Of a stretch of 64,000 nucleotides of DNA, positions 1-13,578 are shown in pieces. How positions within the stretch are numbered: position 1 is the stretch's first letter; each line of letters opens with the position of its first letter. Source of the DNA: Clitoria ternatea (Eukaryota; Streptophyta; Magnoliopsida; Fabales; Fabaceae); assembly GCA_037962975.1 (NCBI GenBank), contig CM075676.1, positions 24,299,001 to 24,363,000 on the forward strand, read 5' to 3'. A model generated the notes under the pieces. It searched no databases and was not told the origin of the DNA. It saw nothing but the letters and a program-made list of their open reading frames with translations. The translations under genes were made by a program, and so were the position numbers.

Positions 1-3000
1 GCAATTCAGATTCTACTATATATCCCCATACCCAAAAATAATGCCCTAAAACCATTTCCTAAACATGTTATGCATAATATCACTCACCTCACCAGTTAGT
101 TATCACTCAAGGGCAAAATTTCCTTCTAAATATATTCATATATTGGATCTTTAGTAAGTACACATTATTCACATTCTGTTACTTATAGAATGTTCACTAA
201 TTTGCCCCTTTATATATAGTCCCTGCCGCATCTATGTTTGAGCAGCAATTTAGAGCATTGATTGGTGAACGTAACTCCGTTTGTGGAAAAAAATAAATGT
301 ATTTTACGATCAGACGAAATTTTAGTTGTTTCGAAATTTAGAGCATTGTTCACTAATATTAACCTTTAGATTTTTTTTATTTCTCCAACTTTGTTTCTCT
401 AACTATAAACCAAACATCCCCTTACCTTAATTGAAGTAGTTTCACCTAACAGGAAGAGTTGATTAATATTTCTTTTCACTTATGAACATAGCGAATGAGA
501 ATAATGGGGGAACATAATAGGAGGCCATAATTCTTAACCTTCCTATTTCCCACATACACTGACAAATGGACACAATTTGTGGAGTAGGTGTTGCAGTGAC
601 TAGGGAGGGTCTGATCAGATGTATGATGCTGCACCAGCCAATTTCTGTACACATTTGATTTAGGCACTTTCATCATGGGCTTATGATTTCAATACAAGTA
701 CTATTCAGAATGGAAAAATATAGTTAGAAAAGTCACTTTTAATTTGTTGTACTCATAAAGTGCCATGAAGTAGACGGATGCCAAGTGAAAATTCTACCAA
801 CAGCTTAAAACTTCAAATAATGTTAGTTTTAGATGTGAAGAAGAGATGCCTTTAAAGTGTTGTGGTATGATATATTTTTCATACAACACGTATGTCTTAA
901 TATGTGTGACTCTCCTCAATAGTTAATTAATTAAAAAAATTAATTTTTTTTTACTTAGACATCTAGGGCTACACATTTGTATTACTCAGACATTTTCATA
1001 TAAATAAATATATACCAATCTTATTAAAATTATATTTTTAATTTTAGAAAAAGTTAATTATTTTTTCTTAAATCATAAGAATTTCCAATTAAGACCATTT
1101 CATTCAAGTCAGAAATATTCATATCATGCTGTGATCAACTCTCCCAAATTTTTTCATGTACAAGGCTAAAACCCAAAATTACCTGAGGAGAATTAAATAT
1201 GGATCACTTAAACCAATCTTGATTTAAATAGTTAATTTAACTAATTATAACATAAAAAAATTTAACTTAATTTATAAAACTATAAAAATAATATTTCTCA
1301 TACATATTTTAGGCTTGGTAAAAAAGTATAACTTAGAAAATTTATTTGAGAAAGTGAATATATAAGTCTTTTACAAATGATAATTGTCAATTTAGATTTC
1401 TTTTATATTTTATTTCACTTAAATTTATTTATACACAAATATCCGGTCTCTTGATGTATTACATTTTAGATATTAATCGGTTCTTATACTTTTGTCCATA
1501 TTATGTTTGATATTAGAGCTGGAGTTGGTGCTTCATAGTTTGTTTAAAATGGTAATGAGAGATTCTAACCACATTTTCTCCTAATCAAATTTCTTATTTC
1601 AGGTTGGAGAAAAAACACGAAGATTAGTACAAAATAATTTTTGGATATCAACAGTAAAAAATTCGTATTTTTAATATTTTAGATTATATTATTGTGTTAA
1701 ATCCATACATGGCTCTTTTGATTTATTTTCTGGGCATGGTGATGGATCTTTCAGATATTGTGATTCCCCTGTTTTTGTTCCAACAATAATCAACAACATA
1801 GTTTTTTTTATTGTTCCATTTACAATGCGCTCGTATCTCAAGTTGATATGAAAGCCAATTTTAATATGGTTTACGATAATATTTCAAAATTATTTTGTCT
1901 GTCATATGAAAACAAACAAATAGTAGCTAATATAATATGTCTAGGAACAACGACAAAAGATTACATATTACAAGTACTGCGCTTCAGACACGCATGGAAT
2001 TAGCCCTCCAAGGTTCATTTGAATTTACATACATATCAAATTATACTTCTAATTTGTATTATCAATTCATCCAAAATTGTTCATTATTTGTTAAATTAAT
2101 TAACTGCCTCTGCAAATGAACAGATAAATCTTGTACCCTTTTAGATTCTATCTTGGTGGTGTTTGTTTGCACTCTAAAACTCTTCAATCTTTGTGTTGTT
2201 ACCATTCAAGCTTGTTCACCTACCACAATATTGTGTATTAAAAACTGATTTTATATATGATCAAAATTTTTAAGGAGAATCTCGGTATATAGAACTATGT
2301 GAATTAATTTATATCCTTATGCTATGTTATGTAATCCTCAATTAAAAGTTTTATCAGACATTTTCGATGTTTACATGGATCTAGGAAGCATGTCTGTCAG
2401 ATTGATTTGGAAACCGATCCACTCGCTTGGTTTGGATTGAAACCATAAATTACACCCTTTTTTTTCTTGTTATGTTGGTGTTTTGTGACATTGAAAATCG
2501 TCCTCTTGGCTTGTATGAAAATTTCCATGATAAGATAAAATAGAAGTTTCATTTGTTTATTTATTGGGACCAAAAATTTGAACTCTGCAATTAAGCTTAA
2601 AATATCAAATGCGTCTAAAGAATCCTGCATATTTGTTTTGTTTTGTTTTTTCCATTGAGAAACTAATCTAACTAGGCTATTATCAAATTTGTCACCTTGT
2701 CCATTTTCTAAAATAGAAAAAATAAAACTTCAGATGTTAGAATAATTTGCCATTTTATGCATAATCTCATTTATCCGGAAAATAGATAATGTTGCTTGAA
2801 CAAACAAATATTCAACACGTTTAAGTTTAACAAAGATGTTTGAAGTATCTAAATAAATAAATAATATTTGAAGTATATGTCGGTAGCTTCTCATGTCTTT
2901 GTCTTCTATTGAACCCTTCATTTTTTGTTTAAATGAATTAATTACTCTCAGTTTCAATAAAAGAAAATCGGAAATTTTATCTAATGATCCTGTGCAATGA

Positions 3001-3340
3001 ACATTTCTTTTGGGACCATACTTCCCCCTTCATTCTTGAACAAGCTATAAAGATAAGGATTATTCCTTTTTTTATAAAAACCTTTTTTTATAAAAAAAGT
3101 TTAGATACGTTCGGTTTTGAAGGCTCGCCTCAATTAGGATTATAAGAATATTTTAGTCGAATTTTTTACTTTCATAATATCAATAAAATTATATATTTTT
3201 CAATATATATTTTTAAAGAAAGCTTATTTTCTATGTAATAAATGATATTAAAGGTATTTTAGAAAATTATATAAAATATTTAATAATATTAATATAAATA
3301 ATTACTTGTAATCATCATTATTATTAGTTACTTTCACTTA
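1..3340. other. AT-rich intergenic DNA, no gene recognised
   Basis: Very AT-rich sequence with only short, unrelated open frames (60-77 codons) that show no recognisable motif, no codon bias and no splice-linked continuation. No terminal repeats or known transposon domains were seen. Confidence 0.6.
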
Positions 3341-3345
3341 TATTT

Positions 3346-3869
3346 TGTTTTGTTTGGTGTTCGGAGTCCAAGGTTGACCTCTCTTAACCGGTGTCCGAAG
3401 TAACCTCTCGTGCTCTCAATTTTACACCGCCTTGGTGGAGTACGGTATTTTACACCGCTCCGAAGTCAAGGGGACACACCGGAGGTGCTCCTACAAAAGA
3501 TTCTCTTATGTGGGTATAACAGAATCAATATTACGGAGGTTACTCACGGTAATTCGTTCAGATCAAATTCAAGTAATAAATGAGTTATATTTATAGGAGT
3601 TACTTGTGTAGGAAAAATGATTTGACCATTCTTCTAACTTCTCCTAACTTACCGTAGCTATTTGTAACGACATGTTACCTATACCTCTTCTAACTCATGT
3701 TTCGATGTCAGATTGTTGACCGGAGTCAACACTTTGTAGTCGTACTCACGTTTATTTGGGACATCAGTTTTAGTGACTTAGTCCTATGCTCCTGGTACTT
3801 TTGACTACATGTCCCGAGTTTCGAAGCACTCCATTCATAAGTCTTGGGTCCAGTATACACCCCAGATCA
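3346..3869. mobile_element. Solo LTR with 5-bp TSD
   Basis: A 524-bp block begins TGTTTTGTTTGG and ends CCCAGATCA (TG...CA termini). It is flanked on both sides by the same five bases TATTT, at 3341-3345 and 3870-3874. It is clearly less AT-rich than its surroundings and has no internal coding region. This is the structure left when the two LTRs of an LTR retrotransposon recombine. The superfamily cannot be fixed from the LTR alone; Ty3/gypsy is a guess. Confidence 0.8.
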
Positions 3870-3874
3870 TATTT

Positions 3875-6800
3875 AACACTGCAGGTATTATATTATACAA
3901 TTTATAGAGTATTTACAAAAATATTTATAGATCACCCACCAACAAAGATTTCACATATTACAAATGTTACCGTGAGAGATAAAAAGAACAATAAAAGAAA
4001 ATTTAAATTACTTTATGTAATTTAAAAAGAAAAGGAAATTCAATTGAATTAAAATGTCAATGAAAAGGTATAGAAATGAAAATGAGTTTTGATTGAAAAT
4101 TTAGTAGAAAAAATCTTTATTTCTCATAATGATTATATTTAAGGACAAATCCGAAAAAAATTAAACTAGACATGTAATATTAAAAATACGATTTTTTTTA
4201 TAGAATCATTTACCAATTATTAAACAACCCCCAACCTAATGCACATATACATGCCTAACTGGTAGATCTGCCACTAATTATGATGGTTTTCTGTTTAGTT
4301 TTCAGATAAAACAATCTAAATATAGTTAATAAAAAAAGAAAAGAAAAGAAATCAAATCACCACCATCCAATTAACCTCATAAAGTGTGTCTAACAAATTA
4401 TAGTAATTAATTGATGTTGTACATATAAAAATTAAATTCGGTTGGTTCAACATTTTACAAAGAATATCTACTTTGAGTACGGAAAGAGTATATTTAAAAA
4501 AATATATGAAACTATAACAGATAGTATATATCATTTTCTTTATTTGGTGACATGCAACTATACCATATATCATAGCCGTTCAGATAATAAGATCTGCATA
4601 TAGGATAACATTGCATGCATGTGAACAGGTTTTACCAACAAATTTCTGGGTGCCTTAATTATTTTCTCTCACCTTGCTTCACCATTTCAGCTTTCCCTGT
4701 GCCTCTTCCACTCCTTTTTCATTTCTCTTTTTCTCTGTCTCAGCAAGTGTGCAGCAAAAAAGGAAACTTTTTTCCCCAGTAGGTTAATATGACGACAAAA
4801 AGGGAGAGCTACCACACACACTCCCACCCTTTTCTTTTGTGTTGGTTTTAGCAAATGCCAAGGCCGTATTAATATTATTAACATAACATATTATATATTA
4901 TATATTTTTGTGGATTCTGTGACAAACATTAGTCTCTTTAATACTCAATGACAATATAGGCATCTCCTAAAGAGAAACCCCACAAAACCTCTATTCCTTT
5001 CAAGCATCCAACGTCTTTTTTCTCACCTTAGCTTTCATCCCTTTTGAGGGAAAGTCCTTGCTTTTCTTTCTTTTTGTTACCTAGTCACTTGTTCCCTCAT
5101 TATTGGTTTTAATGTGTGAAGCCTTCAGTGGCCTACTATGAATGCAAACACAATGGCTTTTTCATAATACACATAGAATGGACATGACAAATGCCAATGT
5201 ACCTAAAAATAATGTATGCTGCCACTGTTAGCACAGTCAAAATGTACCCCTTCAGCCAAAATATGAACAACCATCTTTATCTTTTTTGTTACATCAAATC
5301 AATTGGCTTAATAATAATTGACGGTGTGATGATGCAAAATGAGACAAAGGGTGGATGGAGGGTCACCAACTCTCACTTGCATCCCAATGAGAGCAGCAAA
5401 TATTGAAAATTAGATAGCCGGCTATAATAATATGTACACATATATGATAGGGTCATGTGCATAGTCAGTGAGAGATACCTTTATTCCAATCATCATGAAT
5501 GTTCCAAGCTAGAATGTTTAGAGTTTTAGGAGACTTTTGGTAACTCATCTCTGAATATACTAAAAATTATCCAGGGCTGGAGTATCTCAGTCAAAGGGGA
5601 GCCAAGTATAGAAATTTCTGATTTTTTAAAATTCAAAGGAAAATATATAAAAACTCTATATGTTTGAAAGGAGAAAACTAAAAGTATGTTAAATGATTGA
5701 CAAAAGCACATAAAAGTGCACAAAGCAGAAGATGGAATTAAATGGTTAAAAAGTCATTCTAATGTGTTTTTTATGATATATTTTAAACAATAAAAAAATT
5801 AGAAATTATGTTGCAGCTACATTAAAATTATTAGAGAATTACAATAATTCTAATTTTCAATAAAATCTTTTTATTTATATTATGGAATACATATTTAGAA
5901 AAACCAATAATTAAATGAGTTGAATGAGGAAAGATTTAAGGCACTGGTGCTAAATTTACACGGAATTTGGAGTAATGCAATAAGTGTGGTTTGAATTAGT
6001 TTCTAGGAATGTTATTTTCATAATTGATGATTGAAATCATTGTTTTTATCAAAATTGATTTTGAGAAATCTATTACTTTTGGTACAAATGTGAAAATCCA
6101 CTTGATGATGTTTAGAAATGATTATTAAAGATTTTTTTAGATTGAAAAATACTAGGGAATAATTGTTTAGATTGAATATTATCATGATAACCTCTATTTT
6201 TTTAAAAGGTGACTTTGTTTAAACTTATTTAAAAACAAAAAATATTTTTAATATAAAAAATCACAATATAATTTTTAAATGTTAAATTAAACTTATATTA
6301 AAAAACAGAAGTAAAAGAAAGTTAAAAACAACTCATCTAAAAAGTTATTCTGAGCAATTTTTTCATATAAATTGTTGAAAAGCCCACGATAAAATTCCAA
6401 CTTATTTTAAAAAACCTTTTTTTACAATCATAATTAAATAAACCATTTTATTTTAATAATAACTTTTATAAAATTTACTTATAAATAAATTACATTTTTA
6501 AAAATCACAAACCGATCTTATATTCGAATCATGGAGATTCTAAGTCGAACTTGATATTTGATAGTATTTTCCTCACTTTAGAAAATAATAAATGGATGTA
6601 AAAATATTAAAAGCATTATATTTGTTTAATACTACATTACTTATCTAAAAAAATGGTCCTTGGCTTAATTGATTTTATAATTCATATTAGAATTTGTTTA
6701 GACTTAACAACTCTACATAAATAAATAAATAAATCATTAAAAGTAAAAGTTATATAGAGATAATAATTATTATATAAAGCTTTATATTATTATTATTGTT

Positions 6801-7200
6801 ATTATTATTATTTTCTCGTCGACATTGTTGGATAATTTAGTTATAATTTTAATTACCAAAAGATTTACATTGAAATTTACACAGAATCCTACGGGGTTCG
6901 TTGAAGTAGACCTTGGATCTGTAGAGGCTTTATAGGAGAGATTTGGTAACTTTTGGTAAACGTTTTGACATGCACACCGGTGCTCTTCAACTAATGCAAA
7001 AAGCCACCCTTTACAAAAAGGCTATGAACATAGAACAAAACAATTAGCAATACCAGAGTTCGTCAAAAGACAAGGCTCATTGGTCAAAAGGCTAACCTTT
7101 TCTCCGCATTCGTGGGTTTGGTTTCATTTATGAACTGCTCCTATTATGCCTAAACTCTAAACCATATTAGCAAGCAAGCGAGCAAAGCAAAGCAAAGCAA
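3875..7200. other. AT-rich intergenic DNA and upstream region of the DUF547 gene
   Basis: Mostly AT-rich with scattered homopurine and homopyrimidine runs. No open frame here resembles a known protein. The last 300 bases are less AT-rich and probably hold the promoter and transcription start of the gene that follows; no convincing TATA box could be assigned. Confidence 0.5.
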
Positions 7201-7302
7201 ATGATCCACTTTGTGGGTACTTGTACTAGTACCAGCAGCAACCCTTTTTCTGCTGAAATGCCACAAGTCAAATCAAGTCAAGTTTTGGAATCTAGTTTAT
7301 AG
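7201..7302 (+). other. Possible upstream ORF (33 codons) in the DUF547 leader
   Basis: An ATG preceded by an AGCAAAGCAAAGCAAA purine-rich run opens a 33-codon frame ending in TAG, about 210 bp before the proposed main start. If transcription begins upstream of 7201 it would be a uORF. The peptide is Ser-rich and resembles nothing known. Transcript start is not determined. Confidence 0.25.
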
Positions 7303-7514
7303 ATTCTCTTGGTTAATTTGGTACCTGGGCTATTTAGTGTTTGTACCTGGCTCCATTGCATTACATTACTCAAAAGGTGTTTCTCTTTCCGAGTTGTTTC
7401 TTGTTATGCTCACGGGTAGGATGGTGACTCTGTTGTTATTTTTTTTTTTCACTTTTTTTTAACTATGTGTTTGGTTTAATGGAAATGACCGTGATTTTGG
7501 ATGGAGTTTCAGAT

Positions 7515-10500
7515 ATGGGGCTAGAAGGGTTAATTTCAACGCACAAGCGTTCAAAGAGGTGTTCTCTCTATTTCTTATGCTTAGCTTCTTCTGTTTTGGT
7601 TAAAGATGGTTCCTTTATGTCTTTAGTCTCTTGGTTTTGGAATTCATGCATGAGGGGTTGCTTGTTTTTTTTCTTGGAAAATAGTAAATAAAGCTTATTA
7701 TTATTATTTTATCAGTGTCTTCTTTGGCTCTTGTGTTTGAGCATCTCCCTTGGGGAGAAGGGGCTTCCTGATTGAAACTGAAACTGAAACTGAAAAGGGC
7801 TTGTAGAAAGGACGAGAATTGGGATTTCATGAATGTGATTTTTTGGTCTCTTTAGAAATAAAATACAGGGCTAGGCATTAACTTATTATCTTATAATAAC
7901 TGTGTTGTAATGCTTTTATGTGACAGCTTTCCTGATAAGAAAAATGTAGAGGAGGATAATCACCTTGAGGTATCAGAACAATCGAAACTGGTATATCATG
8001 TTCAATCATTCCTTTGTATCCTCAAGAAATTGTCTTTACATTTTTCAGTTTTCTAACAATTTGAAGGTCCTATTCTTAGAAGTGCATTGTTACGCATTTA
8101 TGATGCTTTTTCTTTTTGGGTGGGGGGTTTGTCGGTATCAAGATTTTAACATAAAAATCATATATTCAAATTTTAGAATGGGTGGGTGAACAGAGAGTTG
8201 ATTTTATGGAAAACATGTGTTTGTCACAATTAGTTTAATCTAATACAGTTATGATATTCAAGGTTTAATTTAAATATGACAATATTGTTCTCTGTATTCG
8301 GTAGGCATAAGAAATTTCATATGGACAATTATTTAGAACATACTAGAAGATATGTTTTGATATTTAAAAGTCTGGGTTTGATCTGGTTCCAGGACACAGG
8401 GTACATATCAGAATGCAATAAACCTAGGAAAAAACAAACCCCTACAAATGATGCTCAACATAACCTGAAGCAAGAGGTAAAACACTATAACCTGAAGCAA
8501 GAGGTAAAACACTAGAACTGTTCATCACAATTCCTTGTTTCTTATTCTGTTTCAACCATGTTCTGCAATAAGGTTCAATTAGTCATTTTCTCTTAATAAT
8601 GCCTCAGATTTTTCTAGTGGCTCAACAACATACTTCTATCTGATAGTTATGTCCTATGTCTGATTTGTGTTTAAATTGTCTTGTGGCAGATTCTACAATT
8701 AGAGAGAAGACTACAAGACCAATTTGAGGTCAGAAGCACATTAGAAAAGGCACTTGGATACAGACCTACATCTCTTGTTAACTCAAATGACATGATACTG
8801 CCCAAGGTAGGAACTTCAGTAAATTTTGGGACAATAAATGTGCATTAACTTCTGATGTCATAATTTTCATCCATTTATCAACAGTTGTGATATACCTTGA
8901 ATTAGTGGACTGATCTATAACCATTACAACCTACAATTTTATACGTGCTTTCTTAACCATTACAATTTACAAGAATACTGGTGTTGCAAACATATGTATA
9001 TTTTTGCTGATGGTGAGTATTGTTTTTGGCTCAACCCTGCCATGTTTATGCATGATATTGTGCAGCCTATAAATTTTCGTGCATTGTTTTGGTGTCTATC
9101 GTTAATTTTAAACTCTGGTATATTTTCTTGTTGTGTGTTGCTTTCTGTTTGTTAGTTGACAAGTACTGATTTTTATTTTGTGTGTGATTCCAGCCAACCA
9201 CCGAATTAATTAAAGAAATTGCAGTGCTAGAGTTAGAAGTTGTGTATTTGGAACAATATCTTCTCTCATTGTACCGTAAAGCATTTGATCAACAGTTACC
9301 CACTACAGCGCCATCCATCAAGGAGGAAAGAGTAAATACTCCTCCAGCAACACCTAAAACAAGATTCATTGAACTGTCTAAGCCTGAGGCCTTAACCAAA
9401 AGTGGATCCTCTAGAGTACTGTATGTTGATCACGAGCTTGATACTCTACAAAAGGAATATAATGGATTTGAACTTGAGACTCTAGGGAAAGAATGCAATG
9501 TACATCAGCCAGAAGGGAAGCATTTAGACTCTGGTGTAAATCGTTGCCACTCCTCATTATCGCAGTGTTCATCATTTACAACAAGAGTATCTCCTCCAGC
9601 AGAAACATTAACGGAATCTCTGCATTCATGTCATTCCCAACCATTGTCCATGATGGAGGTAAATCACATTTCGCATGAAATTATGTTTCCTGTTTTTGTG
9701 TAGTATGTCTCCTAGAACTTGGAGTTACAGCTGCAATCATACCATTAGGACCTCTTGGTTACTCGATCTTGTTTTTACTTTTTTGGAAGAATACATTACA
9801 GCATTATTCATTTTATTCTGAAGTTATGTCATATCCACTTTGCAACTATATCGGTGTTAGTTGCAGAGATTGATCCTTTTGGGAGCATTCTTTGGATTTT
9901 GACTCAGTTTATTCTATGCAGTATGCCCAAAATGTTGATGCTTCATCAAGAATAATCAGTTTGGCAGAACATCTTGGGACCCGTATATCTGATCATATTC
10001 CAGATACTCCTAATAGGCTTTCTGAGGATATGGTCAAATGTATATCAGCTATATATTGCAAACTTGCTGATCCACCGACAACAAATCCTGGGCTTTCATC
10101 TCCCAGTTCATCATTGTCTTCAACAAGCGCCTTCTCTATTGGAGATCAAGGAGACATGTGGAGTCCAGGGTTCAGGAATAATTCTTCTTTTGATGTTCGT
10201 TTAGACAACCCTTTCCATGTGGAAGGACTTAAGGAATTTAGCGGGCCATACAGCACCATGGTTGAGGTATCATGGATTTATAGAGAGAACCAGAAATTGG
10301 GTGATACTGATCAGTTGCTCAAGAATTTCAGGTGGGTTTATCGTTATCTGATTGAGTTCATGAAGCTTTGATGTGAAAACTACATAGTGAAGTGGAACCC
10401 TTCAGTCTCTTGGATTTACAATGGGCATGAACTTCTATTGTTTCAGGTCACTTATTTGTCAATTAGAAGAAATAGATCCCGGGAAGTTGAAACACGAGGA

Positions 10501-12113
10501 GAAGTTAGCTTTCTGGATCAACATACACAATGCTTTAGTGATGCATGTAATTATTATTGTTCTCAAAACAATGTTTTTTTCTTTGATAGTTTTCCATTTC
10601 TCTCACTTGATTAATCATGTTATAATATAATAGGTTATTTGGTTTCTTATAGGCATTTTTGGCTTATGGAATTCCACAAAACAATGTGAAAAGAGCCTTT
10701 CTTCTTTTGAAGGTGAAAACTTTTTGTACAAGTTTTTGTGGTCAGTTAAGGGATGAAACTCTTCACTCTTAAGCCTAACCATGTTTTCTGACTTGCTGAA
10801 TGTGATTCACTATGCAGGCTGCATATAACATAGGAGGTCATACAGTTAGTGCAGACACAATACAAAGTACTATACTTGGGTGCCGGATGTTTCGCCCTGG
10901 ACAGGTGGATCATACAATTCCAACCCTTCACATGTAAAAAATATGAGAAGAATGGACATGCCATTTAGAGTATATGTGAAGTGCCTATTTGGTTTTCAGT
11001 TGAAGTAACTTGACATATGTGACATATGTTACTAGGATAAATGAATAGTTGTGATTTGTTTTGATATAACTTTCAATGTCATTGGATAGAAGTGATTATT
11101 TTTCACTTCATCCCAACTATGGTTGGCGTTGACAGCTTGAAATAACATCACACAAAAATATTTCTTTTGTTAATCCTATTGTGAGACTTAAGCAGGGGCT
11201 TCTTCTAACCCACTTCTTCTTGTAGTGGTTCCGCTTATTTTTTTCTCCAAGGACAAAATTCAGAGCTGGAGATGGACGGCAGGCATATGCAATCGAGCAT
11301 CTTGAGCCTCTTCTACACTTTGCACTCTGTTCAGGAAACCATTCTGATCCAGCGGTACTTGTTCTATTCCTTATATGCACATTTCATTACATTTCTAACA
11401 TCTCCATATGCCAACCCTTAATGCTATCTAATATGTTCAGCAGTTGGTTTTTGTTTAGGCAAATACTTCCTGTGCTAGCAATTCAAGTTGTCATAACATA
11501 GCACATATAATTTCAACAACAATTGTCTAGTTTATGTACACCACTATTTGACCTTCTAGGAACTGAATTAAATTACTTTGTTAACATGGATTTTACTATA
11601 CTGGACTGGACTATTATGCAGGGAGACTTCACCTTGCTTTCTGAGAGATAATTTAAGTGGAACATTCGTTGTGATAATTCTATGAATGTGATATAAAACA
11701 AACAAGTTCACATGGAACTAAACATATAAATGTGTATATTGATTGACAAACCAATAACATCACAATAATCATTTCTTACATGGTTAACTTCCTGTTATGA
11801 ATTATGGCAGGTTCGCGTATACACACCCAAGAGAGTGTCTCAAGAACTAGAAGTTGCAAAGGAAGAGTACATTCGAGCTACCTTTGGGGTAAGCAAAGAC
11901 CAGAAAATAATTATACCAAAGCTGGTTGAGTCATTCGCAGAGGACACGGGTTTATGCCCTTCTGGTACTATGGAAATGATCCAACAATCTTTACCTGAAT
12001 CCCTAAGAAAGAATGTTAAGAAATGTCACATTGCGAAATCCCGGAAGAGCATAGAATGGATTCCACACAACTCCACTTTTCGATATCTCATTCCTAAGGA
12101 GCTGGTGAAATGA
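7515..12113 (+). CDS. Lzipper-MIP1 / DUF547 domain protein (11 exons, 620 aa)
   Basis: Proposed coding exons, all with GT-AG introns: 7515-7558, 7927-7990, 8393-8476, 8690-8806, 9194-9658, 9922-10331, 10447-10546, 10653-10712, 10818-10904, 11226-11354, 11811-12113. They total 1863 nt in one frame, stop TGA at 12111. About residues 65-130 form the leucine-rich coiled coil typical of 'ternary complex factor MIP1' proteins (LQLERRLQDQ, then ELEVVYLEQYLLSLYRKAF). A Ser/Thr/Pro-rich linker follows. The DUF547 domain lies near residues 375-520, with WINIHNALVMH, GIPQNNVKRAFLLLKAAY and AYAIEHLEPLLHFALCSG; a conserved tail ends IPKELVK. Family members are plant proteins named after a MADS-factor interactor from snapdragon; biochemical activity is unknown. 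Start uncertain: an in-frame ATG at 7479 would add 12 residues. Exon 2 may end at 7969 instead of 7990 (both in frame). The exon 6 acceptor could be at 9885, but 9921 has the better pyrimidine tract. Confidence 0.93.
8461..8514 (+). repeat. 27-bp tandem duplication carrying a splice donor
   Basis: Two adjacent near-identical 27-bp units each contain CTGAAGCAAGAG followed by GTAAAACAC, so the exon 3 donor of the DUF547 gene exists twice, with GT at 8477 and at 8504. The offset is a multiple of three, so use of the second donor adds nine codons without changing frame. Confidence 0.85.
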
Positions 12114-12350
12114 GAAAATATGTTTGCTCTATTATGTATTCTTTTGTACAAAGTTGACAGGGTAGCGGCAGCAGCAGCAAAATCAAATATTTTATAATTT
12201 GTAGCATTTTGCTTCTCTATTGGTGTTCGCTGTGTCGTTCTAGTATTTATGATTGATGTACCTATTCAAAGAATCGAGATCCTGATATCAGCAGTGTAAA
12301 TGATTTGTTGCTATCATCAATTGCCATTTGGATGATATATTATATATATA
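12114..12350 (+). other. 3' untranslated region of the DUF547 gene
   Basis: AT-rich sequence directly after the stop, with T-rich and TTGT-rich stretches common before plant poly(A) sites. The exact cleavage site cannot be read by eye. Confidence 0.4.
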
Positions 12351-13253
12351 TATATAAATGTTACTAGTAGCTGGTATGGGATTGGTTTACCTGGTCTACC
12401 TTCAGCTCTTTCATCATCAGAACTTTGGTTCGACTCTAAAATAACGTATTTGGTAAACAATATGTAAGTTCCATTGTAAATTATTTTCTGGCCTTATACA
12501 AAGATGAATCTTCTCCTATCCAAACTTCTATTAATCATAAACGGGATGAAACTAATTATTCATTCTTAGTACTTAAGACATAAACTTTTGTTTTTTGTGG
12601 GAAACTGTTTTATTGGGTCCTACGATAGGCATCAAAATGTTCATTTTGGCTATGTAAGATACAAAACCTTATGAGAAGTAGGGTTAATACTAAAAAGGTT
12701 CATCCGGTTACATTTACACACCACAAAGGAAAAGGGAGAGCTTTCGATCCATTTCCAATTAACAAGAGGATAACTACATTCTGTTAAAATCATGAAAAAT
12801 CAAAATCTATATTATACTCTCCAAAAAATTTAAAAAAAAAAATTCGGTAAACCCCCAATGGGGGGTGGAACACAATATAAGAGTTCATAATGAAAGGGAA
12901 GGCTGGTGCATTGAGATCACCATAATTAATATTATAATCAAATGATGCGAGAGAGCTGTGCAATCATAAATCATAAAATGTGGCTAGGTGTCATGGTACG
13001 GATCTATTTAATGGCACCAGATATTTTTGGGTTAACTTTGAAAATTAAGAAATTTCACCTTAGGGACAGAATCAAGAGTGAAGACTCTCTTTCTCACACA
13101 CATTATATAATATGATATTTTGGATTCACTTGAGACAAGAGATCCCGTGGTGCATGTGCACGTGAACAACATGTGTAATTCATAGATGCCATCAAATTAC
13201 TGACATGCAGTTAGAGGGAAAAGATTACATCATTAATCTCGTAAAACCATAAA

Positions 13254-13295
<42 letters not shown>

Positions 13296-13480
13296 CTTTT
13301 AGATTTTTATTAACTCTTATATTTATCAAAAATTTATTAGATTAGACAAAAATAACATGGTGATTTTATGATATATAATATTTTCTCCTGATTGTCGAAA
13401 TAATACCAAGGCAATTCCTCTACTTTTGCTTGAAACCCTCCAAACCAACACAAACTTTTATGAACTTTTACTTTTTTTCC
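12351..13480. other. Intergenic DNA with an AT microsatellite
   Basis: No gene recognised. It contains a pure AT dinucleotide run at about 13258-13292. The decayed copia element starts near the right edge. Confidence 0.5.
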
Positions 13481-13578
13481 GGTTAAGGAAATTAAACAAT
13501 AATGTTTTTTCATCATCCAAGATTCAGTCTGACAGTGTAGATTTTCCCTATGAGTAAGAGGCATCTGTAACCTTTATG

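Noticed and set aside
463..676. Two overlapping minus-strand frames of 63-66 codons
   Set aside because: No motif, no splice continuation, composition of random AT-rich DNA.
7211..7462. Open frame of 83 codons with a hydrophobic N-terminus
   Set aside because: Different frame from the DUF547 exons, ends in a poly(T)-driven Phe run, no family resemblance; more likely leader sequence.
12420..12450. GGTTCGACTC, like a tRNA T-loop
   Set aside because: No acceptor stem, D-arm or anticodon arm at the right spacing.
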